A stretch of 64,000 nt of DNA from the NCBI GenBank assembly GCA_963969495.1, contig OZ018324.1, positions 141,356,355-141,420,354 on the forward strand. Direction: 5' to 3'. Positions 13,171-26,167 of this stretch are shown here, in pieces. Source of the stretch: Ceratothoa steindachneri. Taxonomy: Eukaryota > Arthropoda > Malacostraca > Isopoda > Cymothoidae. Under the pieces are notes generated by a model, which did no database searches, was not told the DNA's origin, and saw only the letters and a list, made by a program, of their open reading frames with translations. Each line of letters begins with the position of its first letter. Position 1 is the first letter of the stretch. Made by a program: the position numbers and the translations under genes.

Positions 13171-16100
13171 TTATAAAGTCTTATAATTGCTATTTAATAA
13201 TAAACAAGAGATATATTAAATCTTAAGATTGTTGTTTCATTCCACATAAAATCACCTTCCATAAATTAACTAACGTCTTATGTTTGAGCCCAATAGATCA
13301 GTCAAGTTAGCAACCAATGTAATTTTTATTGTACGTGTTACTTTGTAGCTTTTACAAAATTTGTAAAGCATTCAGGTTCAAAAATATATTCCTTCAATTC
13401 TTTCGTCAACCAAGTTTCATTTGCTTTTACACTAGAACCATGTCTTGGTGAAAATGAACGCCTTTTCCGATTTAAATTCTCGCCTCTTGCTTAATTCATG
13501 TTATCTTGACAGCATATTCCATAAATGCCACGATTACGCAATTAAATTTTGTGTCCTTTCACATGATTCGATACGTCTTGGTATTTTATAAGATATTCTG
13601 CAACATCAAGATAAAAATAACACGTTTTGCCTATCCGAGATGAATACTAAAATTGATACCTGAAAATAAGCTTGGTATTTTAGAGTTGATAACTCCTGTG
13701 AACAACAATTTTTGCTCATGAATTTAAAATTGACATTACTTTTCATACAATTTATTTTAAATAGCAAGAAGGCATTAATATTTAGATCCATAGGAAATCT
13801 TGCTAGTGAGAGTTGGTCATGATTAAGTATTTCATTGATCACCAACTGTTTGTCTAGCTTGTCTAGTCTCCAATCATTTAAATTAACTGCACCCAATTCA
13901 GTGCCATATTAGCTCTAATCTTACTATTAATTTAAACAGTTTCAAAAACTTCCAAAAATCTAAATACATTGAATCAAAAGATTTATCTTAGACTAAAATT
14001 TTTTTTCATTTCTTGAAACCAGTTTCCTGATTGATTTATTTACTACCAGATCTTCAAGATCCAATCTCTAGTAAAGGACACCGATTGTGATTGTTTACAA
14101 CCCAAAATAAAGGAAATTGGCGTAATTATGTAAATTATGGGGTACTGCTTAAATAGCTCTGACTCCATGGCCATTGGCCAAAATTTCTTCGTAAGTACGA
14201 GTATAGTGTCATCGCGTTCCTTATTTTATAATTATTGTTTAATCCACATAGATTTTCTCATGGTTTCTTCCTTATCGCTTTTCTTCACACAGGCATGTTC
14301 CCCCACCCTATTCTTAGGTTTTTGAAAATTTATTTAACTTTTAGACAACTCTATTTGTGAACTATTATATTTTTTAAATACATTAATCTTTACAGTGGAG
14401 CTTCACATAATTGTGTCATAAAGGATCTGATAATTGTAGGAAATTTATCTCTACTCGCACACACTTTAAAATTTCTACCGTTTGATATAACTAATATTTT
14501 TAAATTTAAAGCCACGTGATTAATTCTCTTAAGACAAAAAATGAGACTCATGAAGCGAAAGCTTAAAATAATTACTTTAGAAATAAATCCTAAAAAATAT
14601 ATTTTTAGAGAGCTCATATCCATTACATACCCTTTTTCATAAGTAGATAATATATTCCCGAAATTTCTTATTTATTCCATGCTAAATGTTTATGAAACTG
14701 AAGTATGTTCAATATCTTAAAGCATGTTTTCGTAAAGTTTATACGTTAAAGAAGTTAGATGATTTGGTCGATAACGGCCAAAAAACGTCTTTTTTAGGTA
14801 TGAATGAAAACGCTTATTCAATGGTATCTATAAAATAATTGAATGACTCTTTGTATTACAGCTTGATTTTGGGTTTTTAATTTAATTTTTCACTGTGAAC
14901 AGCATAAAAAAACAATTCATTGGATCTATTTTATTGAAGAATTATTGTCATGTTCACTTTAGCATAGACTAATAATATTGTGACATTTCCACAACAAAGT
15001 AATGTTGCAAAACCGTATATTTTAGTGTTATTTAATTCCTTAATCTTTTTAGACAAAGTTTATTCGTTACCGATTGCACCTAAAATAAGGAAAATGAAAC
15101 GAATTAAACCAGAAAACTGTTTATTTTGAAACAGCTTAGGATTTCTAAGACATTGTCCCATTTACATAATGAAATCACTCTCTATGAAGAACCTAAAAGA
15201 GATCACAGCCTTGTTGTTTTAATTACAAAACACAACGCTAACCACATTTTCACTTAGATTATATTACAGTTAGTATAAATATTTCATTACCAAATTATTT
15301 TTAAAATATATAAGGGATTTGTATTAGTAGCAAATCCTTTGATTAAATAACTTGCTGAAAGGTAAAAGATAACAAGCGTTAGACTTTTATTCGTTTTAGA
15401 CAAACTGATGGAGTGGATTAAGATAAGTTGACGATAATCGGTTTTATTTTGTAAATTAGTTAGAGATCGAGGAAGAATGGAAAGAAAAAGTAAATGCATA
15501 TTATCTCCTTCTTATTCACCTTAATAGGCAAATATGTGTAACAGAATTAAGCTGAATTTTTCAGTCAATTTCAACTAGCACATTTCTTCGGATTTATGTC
15601 TATTTTATTCAGTAGAATCCTTATATCCCTAGAATAATCTAGCCTTATTAAACTCCTTTCACTCTTTTAATAATATTCTTTATCAACTTAGATATATCAT
15701 TCAGTTGCATTAAAATTTCATGTATTTTATTTATCAACGAGGACATTACAGTTATTGGCATTAAAGGTTTGGAAAATAAGTTGATTGACTGAGGGAAAGA
15801 ATATAGGAGTTATTAACCATTATGGTACGCAAACATTAACTATTAAGAACATCTCTAAAAGTAGACGAAAAACTTTACCCAGCACGTGTAAAAAAGAATT
15901 TCAAACCCAGTCGTCTTCCAAGGGTAGTCCATGACCATAATTTTGAACTATCTAACGCAGGTAAGGTCTAAGTTTGCAAGCCACAAAAATATTTACCCTG
16001 TAAACGATCTAGATTTGTTTATTAAAATATCGGGAAAACAAATTACACATATATATGCAAAAATCACTATCATGAAACTAAAAAGAGGCATCCAATTATT

Positions 16101-17145
16101 ATTCAACTATATTTTCAAGCGCATTATCAAGGAAGAGATATAATAACATAACTCAGATATATAGGCTAGAAAAATAAATAAATATAAATAACTATATTTT
16201 ATGGCATCTTAAGAACCGATATGTTCAAAATCAAAACTGCAAAACGTACTTAATGACACAAACAACGACAATATTATGTCTAATGTACGGATAAATCAAA
16301 CTGTCAAAGTTGGGAGAGGGCTTTGAAATTGAAGATAAGGAGATAGAAATAGGTAGGTATATCATAGAATTTCATAGCTTTGTGAACACTGAGCACAGAT
16401 TTGGAAAACCATGTATCCAAAATATTTTGACTTGCAAGACGTAATGCACGTAAAAACACAATACAATACACAACGTTGAAGTTTTAACTTTGCCTAGTAT
16501 AAAAATAAATATATGAATGAGACTTAGCAAAATAGCGGTAATCTGAGTATATGAATATTGATGCCCACCTTAGTATCATATGATGAAGGAAAGATAGGTT
16601 ACTATTATGCTCAAGTTCAAGGGAAAATTTATAGAATGTCTACGACATTCAGTTTATTGAGAAAATATTCAAAGAGTTAGAATTATGTATATCATAAATA
16701 AATAATATCATTAATATATCTAAACATAACCATAGAACCACCAAAAATTAGGAGTAAGATTCCAGCCTCTAAAAATTCAATATAATTATTAGAGAGGGTG
16801 AATTATAAGCAACCACCATCGAAAAACTCACAATCATTAGAGCAAAAAAAATATCATCGATAAAAGTATTAACAGGCACCAGAGATCTTTTACTGCAATT
16901 TATTAATAAGGAGTGGAAGAAGATTGTCACTCGTATCTCGTGTGAAGAGAGAGTAAACATCAAAATTTTCAGTGTAATCGTTGCCATAAGAGCTTAGCAT
17001 AATGATACATAGCTTTCTCGTTTTCTAAAAATTGAACGATCTTTCGTTGCCATAGATATTAAAGGTCGAAAGCTGCTGATAGATTTCCAACATTAGCTAC
17101 AAAATCAAAAACAACGTTTTTAAAGAGTATTAGATTTTAAAAAGG
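13170..17145. other. AT-rich region without recognisable genes
   Basis: ORFs of 60-96 codons occur on both strands (for example 13896-13606 minus, 14623-14390 minus, 15931-16143 plus) but none shows a known motif. Lys, Asn, Ile, Phe and Leu dominate, as expected of random AT-rich frames. Confidence 0.5.
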
Positions 17146-17149
17146 TATG

Positions 17150-17900
17150 CAGACCTAAAAGTCGTTGCAGAATGTATCGCAAAATTTCACTTAAAAGCCT
17201 GAAATTTGATCAGTGCTCTTACAAAAACCTCCAAGCTTTCAAAATGCATCATCAGATGAGTTTTTCACGAAGATATTCATTACAAATCGTATCTGATGAA
17301 CAAAACATCAAGAAGCTAAAATGCGGTAATTTTTCTCTGATGATAAAACCATCAATCAGCTCAAATAGCAAAGCCCCAGAAATGATTGTTATGCAGGGTG
17401 CCAAGAGAGGTTCTACCTTTAATGCAAACAAACTTATATCAACTACGATTGTTATCGGAATCTTTAGGAGTGAGGAAGATGTCAAGCCTCGTACTTTTAT
17501 CACGTGGATTGAGACTCAATACGCTGCCTATATATAAGTTTGAGAGAAGTTTGAAATGCTCTGGATAGATATGTTGAGTACACATCATATGAGCTTACAT
17601 CTTCCACAAGTCAATGCACATTCTAAAAATGTTTAAACAACCTCAGGTTTCATGTGTGAAAATATCCACGACTATATTCTCACAAACACATGGTCTACTA
17701 GCTCACATGACCTGAATTTATCGAACAATAACTTATAGCGCCTCATCGAGAGATAGGTCAATCAAACCCATTAAATCCCGCAATTCCGCTTTAATAAAGA
17801 TCTGTCGGAAATTGATTAAGTTCATCTGATTTGGACATGTCATCACTACAGAAGCGGCATTACAGCAGTCATGGAGGGTTATGATAGATTCATTTAATAA
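17150..17900 (+). pseudogene. Mariner-like transposase remnant, full length but decayed (family of 57.3-58.7 kb)
   Basis: The 121-codon ORF at 17172-17537 and its continuation follow a mariner-type transposase from linker to C-terminus. QIVSDEQNI fits the first Asp motif FFSDEKxF. LISTTIVIGIFRSEEDVKP fits the block FPxxVMVLGVVSSEGxVMP, and an overlapping frame gives LSRGLRLNTLPIY (FPxGLRVNxxxYI). FMCENIHDYI, then TNTWSTSSHDLN, correspond to WMxENFHDHI and the third catalytic segment WPPxSPDLN. Near 17850 the tail YRSGITAVMEG matches the closing FRSRIxAVxEAxGG block. The second Asp motif is not clear. Several frame changes and stops show it is dead. Confidence 0.6.
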
Positions 17901-18016
17901 GCTTCGTATATTGATTCTCCAAATTATTTGTAAAGATTTTCATTTAAATACAGCTTTCGCTGATATGCTACGAGTATTTTATTTAATTCCTACGAAAACA
18001 TAAAAATAAGACACAC

Positions 18017-18191
<175 letters not shown>

Positions 18192-19352
18192 TCATTTTCT
18201 TTCATTTTTATTTTATTTTCGCCAAAATTCCATATAATAAATATTTATAAAAAACATTAATTTATTTTATAATTTTCACGTGTCAATCCAATGTGTGATT
18301 ATGATTTTAAAATATCACGCGATCTTATCCGGAATTCAAAGACCGAACTTCCGGAACTTCGGCGAATAGTACGTAGAGCATGAATATATAACATATGTTT
18401 ATGTTTTATATGCATACAATGGAGATATTAGCTAAGAATCTGTTGTTTAAATTTATATTAGTCATGATCTGATATATTGTGTTGCCTGCCAGAGTGCACA
18501 AGACAAAATATAAAATGATTGTTTATTTACGGTATTTGTGATTGGACATGGATGTGTAGTAAAACTGTAAGATATAAGAGGAGAGAATTTAAACAAAATT
18601 CATACTTCACCTCTATACTTTTGTCCTTGTTTTTCTTACAAAAGCGCTATACTTGCAATCCATCTTACAATTTAGATAGCTAAAGTTAAAGACAAAATGT
18701 GATATAGAAGACTTGGTGTGCAAAGGATTTGTTGGTAACTAATGCCAATGATAGAAGACGTGGAAGAATTACAATTCTATTCTTCTCCTCCTCTTTTGGC
18801 AAGTCGCTGAATGATAAATTGAGTTTTTCACTCATTTAAACTTTTTCGATTTACAATCTCATTCATTTCTCATATAATTCATATGAATATATTCATTTAA
18901 ATTTTTGTCCTGTAAATACTGAAGAGAATACATATATTTATTGTTATACTCTGCGATGTCATACTAAACCACTTTTTTAATATTAATTTCATATTCTTAC
19001 AGAAAATAAATCCCAAAATAGGAAAATAAATGAAGTTACAAGAGATATTGACAATATTAGACCGAATACAAATGCAAAATATTAAAATTTACAGACATGT
19101 GTTGTAAGAACAGCGCGCATAATTTATCGAATAAATTCACTACAGAGCAGGGAATTACTTCCTAGTTCAAGTTTAAAATGCCCAGTTTCCTAATTATAAC
19201 ATCTACCTTAAAATACCACAAATCCAATGAATGCATGATATTTTAGGTTCACTGATTCTTTTAGAAACCAAGTTTTGAAATTATCAATGTAAATATTTAC
19301 ATAAAATATTTGTAATAAAATATAGAATTGGAGACGGGAGTGATCGCATATC

Positions 19353-19474
19353 TTAAGCAAATGGAAGAAGAGAAAATAACAATTTTAGACAGACAGGAAA
19401 AAGTAGAGTATGCAGGTGCCCAATACCGCTGGAAGGAGTTGTGCTGCTCAGATGAACAGCTGCCTGGTGTTGAT
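19353..19474 (-). CDS. Dpr-like protein, terminal exon with GPI-type hydrophobic tail
   Basis: The last coding exon starts after the acceptor gaatttag. It completes the split codon of the previous exon (G plus AT, Asp) and encodes 39 further residues and TAA at 19353-19355. The start reads DQHQAAVH, corresponding to the GEHPAAMQ block that follows Ig domain 2 in Dprs. Next come a small-residue stretch SSTTPSSG and a hydrophobic tail LLFPVCLKLLFSLLPFA that ends at the stop codon with no cytoplasmic part. That layout (small residues, short spacer, terminal hydrophobic run) is the usual GPI-anchor signal, and many Dpr/DIP proteins are GPI-anchored. Possible minus-strand polyadenylation signals (ATTAAA near 18976, AATAAA at 18937-18942) lie about 0.4 kb downstream but are weak evidence in AT-rich DNA. 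Confidence 0.85.
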
Positions 19475-21386
19475 CTAAATTCAGAAAGAGAGAGAAACAT
19501 TAATTAATATCCAATAGATAATGACAGATGTAGAAAATTGATTCTTAGTTGCATGTATATCTCTTACAGTTTGTGTGAAATCCATTGCCTCAAACGTGAA
19601 AACTGAACTATCAAGGAAGGTATGTCGAAATGTAATCCTTGTGTTAGACTAACACATACAAAAACTTATAATTTAAGCTTCGAACAATTGCTTAGTATAT
19701 AAAAAAGCCTCAACTTAATTATTTTTAAAAGTAATTAGTGATTATATTGAAAAAAAAGCCATATTATTTATGGTATTAACTTAACTTCAGGTTAAGCTTT
19801 TAAAAGTTTGGTGAAATAGATCATATTAGTTGCAATAGTTTATATTTAAGAATATTAAATGAATCCGTTCGAGTTATCCACAAGGTGTAATTATCCAAGA
19901 GTTTATTGTTATACCTTTAGGGTTTAGAGGTTCTAAATCCTTTAAACTTTTACATTCAAAAAATCTCCTATAATAAATCGATGGCTGCACAAAATAGTGA
20001 AAGATTTACATATGGTTCTTAATTAATGTATATTGCTTTGGGTTGGATTTCTTTGTAGCGTCTCTCATCCCTTTTTAAAATATTTTAAGTAACTTTTGAA
20101 TGGAGACAGTTAGCACTCTTGATAAAAACAGAGAACATTGCGACCAATATTCAGAAAACTTCATCCCAATTGAGGTGATTCTATGAACTGTAATTAATTT
20201 CCACTTGAGAAAATGATTCACCTGAATTCTTCAAGAGGACTTTCGGCATTTAACTGCTAATTGAATTCTTGGTACCAAATAACGTTTCTCTCCTTGCTCT
20301 TAACTAAAAGTTCCCTAAAAATCATCCCTGTCAGCAATGTTTCGCTCCACAATAGTTTGTTAACGCAAATTTCACTGGATGCCTTCTCTTCTCTCTTCTA
20401 GTCATAATTCATGCTGCATCGATTTATGACCTCACAGGCATAGATTTTACAGTTTTATGAAAATGAACTTCGTGCTCTCGTAATTTAGCGCAAAATATTT
20501 TTACAGTTACATGCGTGTTAATTGTTGAGTAAACATAAAATTACATTCGTAATTTTATTTTAATTTTATGATTGCAAATGTTTACCTAGCATTAATGCTT
20601 AGTTAAAGTTTAGGAAATAGAGGAATTTGACCAATATTTTTTCTTTGGCTTTATATACATTATTTGGCTAATTTTTCTTAATGGTTTATACGGAACGCAT
20701 CTATCCAGTGAAAGCAATAAGTGGCAGGTACAAATTAAAAGTGATCCTTAGATTGTATTCATATAAGAGATTCTAATTATAACAAGAATATGTTTCATCT
20801 CTCGTAATACAAAGAATTCTCATAAGAAATTGTATTATTATTGCAAAGAAATTCTTAAATGCATGTGAAGGCTTGGTTAAATTTGTATAAACCGCTTTCA
20901 TCTCAACAAAAGATTTTCAGGATTATTAATAAGTTCACTCTATGTATTTTGAGTTTGAACTTTCGGAGCACTTCATAAATTTTTTCTCAGAGGAATTTCA
21001 TGTAAAAATTCATTCCCATATACAAATGCATTGTTAAATTTGGTGAAACATTTGTAAGTGACTCTAAGATTCATGTTTTGCTTTATGAAACTTTCATTTT
21101 AAAAAAATAACCTCTAGAACCTTAAATTTAATTTCGAAATCCTCCCTAAAAACTTATTCAATTTAGCATCAAAACGGCATCTAAGAATTTAGTTGTTTTG
21201 GTATTTTGTATTACATAAATGCAGATGCACGTTTTGGAAGTTTTTAAGTATTTGGAACTAAGAGCAGAAGGTAAATTGCTTTAGAGATTTCTCTAAGCAG
21301 AGAAACGGCGAAAAACATTGGTCGGTGGGATCATTAACTATCTCTATATACCAAAAATTCTGAAAAAATCTTCATTTAAAACGTAC
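19475..21386 (-). other. 1.9-kb intron of the Dpr-like gene
   Basis: Lies between the exon ending the Ig fold and the GPI-tail exon. The donor is gtacgt and the acceptor gaatttag on the minus strand, phase 1 on both sides. It is AT-rich and I see no element or gene inside. Confidence 0.8.
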
Positions 21387-21516
21387 CTTTTTGTACATGT
21401 ACTATAATTGATGAGTATCCAGGGGTGTCTGGCTTACATGAATACCTTCCTGAGTCCTTGGGAGTCACAGATGATAGCATCAGTTTGCTTACCGTCTCCA
21501 TTTTTGTTTTCTGCGT
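21387..21516 (-). CDS. Dpr-like protein, exon for second half of Ig domain 2
   Basis: This 130-base exon encodes 43 residues plus one base. It continues the Ig domain exactly where the exon at 45156-45328 stops. It includes ETVSKLMLSSVTPKDSGRYSC, whose D-S-G-x-Y-x-C is the F-strand signature with the second disulphide Cys, then KPDTPGYSS and a G-strand ending IIVHVQK. Known Dprs have SKLLL...DSGNYTC followed by VHVLNGE at this point. The acceptor on the minus strand is cttttcag and the donor gtacgt. It enters in phase 0 and leaves in phase 1, matching both partner exons. The intron splitting the Ig domain is 23.6 kb, while the one after this exon is 1.9 kb. No stop or frame damage is visible. 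Confidence 0.88.
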
Positions 21517-22607
21517 CTGAAAAGTAATAAAAGTACCCCATTTTTAACTCAAAATTGTTCACAGAAACTAAAGAAAATCTAATAATAGGTTTAATGGACT
21601 ATATAACAAACTACTGTAGTTTAAAAGGCTTAAACTAATATTTTTAACTCCACTTTAAGAGCTCTGGCACTTTATTCTTTAGGCGTGGTAATTCATTAGT
21701 TCACAGCAAGTTAAGGGCTTTCAAACCCCCATGCAAAACATAAAGGTGTCTTTTTGATACGAAGCCACATTTAAAACGAAGAGAGCTCTCGCTTGCTACC
21801 AATGCTAAGTGAGCATTTGAATAGCCATTTTGATAAGGATGTTACTTGTTTTATATGTATATATATGGCAAGGTATGGACGCAAAAAGAATAATACCACG
21901 TCAATTGGCTACAATCAGATACCACCTGCTTGCTATACCGTTTATTGGCATTCGAATCAGATAAAATTTATACAAATGAATAATAACTAATCCTCAACAC
22001 ACATATTAATAAAGTCATGTGTGGGTTATATGTATGCATATATATTAATATATCTCTTAATAAATAAATTTCGATGTTAAATTGATCATCAAATTCCAAA
22101 AAACACTTCTATTTGTTAACACTAGCCATAATTTGTGTAGGAGAAATTTGGTTATCATTACCAGATTTTTCACTAGAAGAAAACCAATAAGAAAATAACG
22201 GTCTTTGTTCGGGACTTTAGTACACCTGAGGGTGATAAGGAAAGAGTCTTCCGTCGAATTAGGATCGTTCTACACATTCATGGCTAATTTTGATTTCCTA
22301 TGAATATTCTGATGGAGCTGGGGACCTTTGAAGAAATGAGGGAAAACTGAGGTCACAAAAAAATTATACGATTGTAGATCACAAAAATGGATCTATAATT
22401 ACTCTTTCAAGTTGTTGATAAAGAATTAGATTACAATATTATTTTTAGAAAATATACCAATTACCAAGGGGCGAGAGTGTAAAATGACCAATGTATTTTG
22501 ATTGGCATAAAAGACTGCCATTAATTTCTGGGTCACTAGATATTCACTGGTAATTAAAAATATATTAATGTCTCAGTATCATTTTAAGGTGGGAAAGAAA
22601 ATGGTAT

Positions 22608-23243
22608 GACTTTTTAGTCGCATGCGACTATACATATCACTTTGTCAGTCGGTCTGTTGGTCAGTCGGACGTTTCCCGTATTGCTTTTTTTGGTTTTAGT
22701 AATAACATTGTAACTATTCTGCCCATTCTATAGGTTTTCAAACCCTTAGTTGTTTTGCATTCTCTTTCAAATGATATAATTGCCAAAGTCCTCCCAACGT
22801 AACCCCGTGAATTAAATTATTTTGGATTTAACATCATAACTATTCGGCCTATTCTAACAAAATAAGAAAGACGTTGTTTTGCATTCTCTTTTGATTGATT
22901 TAATTGTCAAAGTCCACGCAACTTTACCCCAGGAATTAAATTGTTTTGGCAATAACATCATAACTACTTGGCCAATACCAACGAAGTTTGAAACCCTTAT
23001 ATTGTTTTACATTCTCTTTCGAATACTATAATTACCAAAGTTCTCTCCAGATTATCCCAGGAATTATTTTTTTTTGTCACAAAGATCAAAACTAATTGGC
23101 CTATTCTAACTAAATTTGAAACCCTTCGATTGTTTTACATTTTATTTCGAGTGATGTAATTGCCAAGGTCCTGCTAAGGATAGTCCAAGAATTATTTAAA
23201 GTTTTGAAGGTAGTAAGGTTGTGGTAGAGCGATATGAGACTGT
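22608..23243 (+). repeat. Modular repeat family, copy A (four internal units)
   Basis: Begins with a perfect 16-base palindrome tagtcgcatgcgacta (22615-22630) and a GTC/GGTC-rich leader. It then has four head-to-tail units anchored by taacta-t-ctgccc/cggcc segments at 22711, 22837, 22961 and 23089, giving periods of 126, 124 and 128. Each unit carries ttgttttacattctctttcga and a following ataattgccaaagtcct block. The 3' end is divergent. No coding potential is seen. It lies within the large Dpr-like intron, antisense to the gene. Confidence 0.75.
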
Positions 23244-23318
23244 TTGTGGGCCATTATCCCACCTCTTTTCTATCTGACCCCCTCCCTCCCTCTGTAAGAA
23301 TGTGTATGTGAATGGGAA

Positions 23319-23321
<3 letters not shown>

Positions 23322-23407
<86 letters not shown>
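23322..23407. repeat. (TA)n microsatellite
   Basis: About 85 bases of TA with a single TACA interruption near 23371. It begins about 80 bases after the end of repeat copy A. Confidence 0.95.
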
Positions 23408-23639
23408 CCTGGATATTATGTTCTATTTTTAAATTTGTTTTCTCTATTTCCAGAAGCCACTCTATTTATTACTCTGATAATATTCCTCTTGTAAGGGTGT
23501 ATGGAATAACAAAATTTGGAAGTAATATAATCGAATTTAATACGTCCATAATTAATATTTCATTGGACGGATGGATTTATAGAGACCGCGAGCCGATCGC
23601 GTATATCATATGAGCTTGGCAGCATCATCCCTTTAAGAC

Positions 23640-23970
23640 GTGCGCAACAATTTTGCCCCCACGAGTTGCAGCCGGCATGACTTTTCAGGGAGGGGGCTAA
23701 AACCCCAAGAAAGCTTGGTACCACGTAAGCTTTAGGCCTTTTTTTGTTTGTTTGTTTGTTTTTTGTTTTTGTTATTGGTAGTATTCGCACGGATTTTTTT
23801 TTGTATATAACGAGATTGCACATATATTTAGCCCTATTTTTGTAAAAAAGTACTGTATATACAATCCGTTTCATTTCTCCCTTGATTTCTCCCGTCCGAC
23901 CTAGTGTACGAAGCGGGTTGAATAGATTGTGGCTAGAATGTAGGTTCGGGTGGGGCATTGTTTGCACCAT
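23640..23970. repeat. Dispersed repeat F, copy 1
   Basis: Resembles 46790-47250 in direct orientation. Shared blocks in the same order are ccacgtaagc/cacgtgagcc, ctttaggcct, tactgtatatacaatccgtttcat, tttctcccgtccgacctagtg, and gaagcgggttga. The block order and T-rich middle suggest the terminal part of a retroelement or the interior of the piggyBac-like unit. The 136-codon minus ORF here is unlikely to be a gene. Confidence 0.5.
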
Positions 23971-24259
23971 TCTTTTGATTTACTCTCCCTTAGAACATTG
24001 AGGTGATCATTATGAACGAGTAATTACCAATCATAAGCCGTTTAATCAAGCTTAACCCCCCTGTATATATGCCTTGAAGTTTGAACTTCCCCAAAGAGCG
24101 TTTTTGAATCCAAATCGCATCACAATATTGGTGAAGACCTGATATACCGTAAAGGAAAACAATATTATTGATATTAAATTTACTTGAGACAAAAAATAAT
24201 ATACAGCAATAATGTCATTGGATAGTCAGTTACCTAGAATTGTGCCAATGTCTTCATTA

Positions 24260-26110
24260 AACTTTTACAGTGTCACCTCTGCGCTGGGAGCAATGTACAA
24301 TTTTATGTTCACTGCATAGGTGTTAATCGTAAGCTTTTTGTGGTATTTTATGAGGCGAAATAGGTCGCTTGATTTAGGCAGGGAAAGTGATGTGTCTCGA
24401 GCATAGCGAGTCCCCAAGTACAGGCATTCTACCTTTCTGTACTGGTTGTTTTCAGTGTCTACCACATACTCATCTACTGCAGCAGTTGAGATAAATGGTC
24501 CTACGATTCTTTTCAGCTTGTCCAGGTCCTTCTATTTTTGCCGATCTAAGGTCACATTGGCAATATCTTTGTTCTGTAGGCCTTGTTTCTTCAGTCCATC
24601 CTGCCTTGTGTTCCATGCTAGCATGATTTCTGGTAGCTTTCCTCCTTTTCTGACTACACTGTCATACCCGAATTACCCTGATTGCCTTCTGTCAATAAGA
24701 TCCGTCGACTTGGCTTTTGCATGTGCTGCGGATGTACTGTTAATTTGCTTGGCACATCTTCTAGACAGTTCGAGGTTAACAAATCCAGCAGTGCATTCAG
24801 GTTGTGAATTGGTGCCTTCTCCAACTTCATTGGGTCCATTAGAGTGACAGCATGCAGTGCAAAATCATCATATTCTCCAAAGAGAAAGATATCTCCGTTC
24901 TGCCTTTCAAAGCCCGTGGCCAACTTTGGAAGGATCATATTCAGAATCTTAAGGACCTGTGGTTGGAATGAGGTTGCTACACTGATTATGACATCACAGA
25001 CCTTCTCATGATACTTTGTATGCTGGAACCTTTGCTGGAACATAAACTTGAATGCTACTTCCTTAACCTACACAAAGGTGCCCACATCTACCTCTTCTAG
25101 TTCTTGGTACAGTTGCTGCAATGTTGTAATGATCTTGTTGTATTTTGTTTCAGCTGACATCGTCAAATACAGGTATGGCACAACTAGATGAAGTCCAAAA
25201 AGAGAACCTGCACAGTACATCACCTTCAGGAATTACAAGTCCAAGAAGCACCTCATAATGCAAGCCAAATGATTGGTAACATGTTCTCATTTCTGCAGAA
25301 AGGATGGCATATATTCCACATGGTTGTGACTGCTGGCAAATATCAACGTCAGGCGATTAAAGCGCTCGTGTTTGAGGCTGAAAGACTTGTTTGGTCGAGG
25401 CGCTATGTAGATATGAAATTCATGTGACTAGTTCCATGGCTTGTGATCAAAGTCATGGTTAATGAGTTGAGTCATACAATCGAGGGCTTGTTCAGTCATA
25501 CATGTTCGTTTGTTTTTGCATTTAAGAGTAGGGTGGTCTCAACCCAGCGTGTTCGCTACTTCAGACCACTGTTTGGTGATGACTCGACTAAAGAATAAAG
25601 TTGAGTCTACATTGCAGAACAGGTTATCTGGGATGTGTTCAGACTCTAGACATTTTGCCAATAGTTCATCCACTTTCAAATTGTGAGCTATCTGGTCTGT
25701 AATTAAAAAATCTATCTTCTCCAACAGAGCTTCAGATGCAACAGTACTTGCCACCTGAAGGATTTTAAGAACTGACACCCTGAGAGCAGCCAAGTTATTC
25801 CTGGACTCAGAAGCAATGCTCATGGTAGATAGGGCCCGGTATGTTTTATTGACAGTGATACTCTGAACGAAAAAAGGCACAAATACTTGTTCATCCGAGT
25901 TCATGATCTGCTGGAGGATCTCATCCAGAGACAGGACTTCAATGCTCTTGCCTGCATCCCTGACACTCTTGGATTCTGACAGGGTGTCCAGATCAATAAT
26001 TCTCGCTCATCCCCCCCATCCTGCTCTCGCTTGAAAAATGTCACTTTTTGGGTGTTTCCGTGTCTGAATCAGAGTGAAAATTTTCAAGTACAGCTTTAGG
26101 ATGTGTTTCT
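24260..26110 (-). pseudogene. Broken coding region for an unrecognised protein
   Basis: Reading leftward on the minus strand, one long protein can be followed through about 1.85 kb in pieces. It starts with an acidic part KAVLENFHSDSDTETPKK near 26100, then a stretch running from LDTLSES (about 25990) to ANTLG (25539), then a broken part to about 25050. After that come a 129-codon ORF (25043-24654), AWNTRQDGLKKQGL, LDKLKRIVGPFIS, and finally 24465-24265 with RYARDTSLSLPKSSDLFRL. Segments such as HIPDNLFCNVDSTL, CFLDLEFL and LTMSAETKYNKI have ordinary globular composition and balanced residue use. That differs from chance ORFs here. Stops and frameshifts separate the pieces. I do not recognise the family. 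A transposon-encoded or retrocopied protein is likeliest, because it has no introns. Confidence 0.5.
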
Positions 26111-26167
26111 TAATGTGTCTTGTGTGGATGGTGTACCAATTGCAGAAAAGCTATGTTCCTGAACAAG

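Noticed and set aside
22680..23210. CRISPR-like array from regularly spaced repeats
   Set aside because: Units of about 125 bases are themselves the repeat, with no unique spacers, in a eukaryotic genome.
23560..23970. 136-codon minus-strand ORF
   Set aside because: Overlaps dispersed repeat F, has Lys/Asn/Thr runs from T-rich DNA, and no domain.
24446..24847. 133-codon plus-strand ORF rich in Ser, Phe and Leu
   Set aside because: It is the complement of the minus-strand protein relic at 24.26-26.1 kb, whose translation looks much more protein-like.
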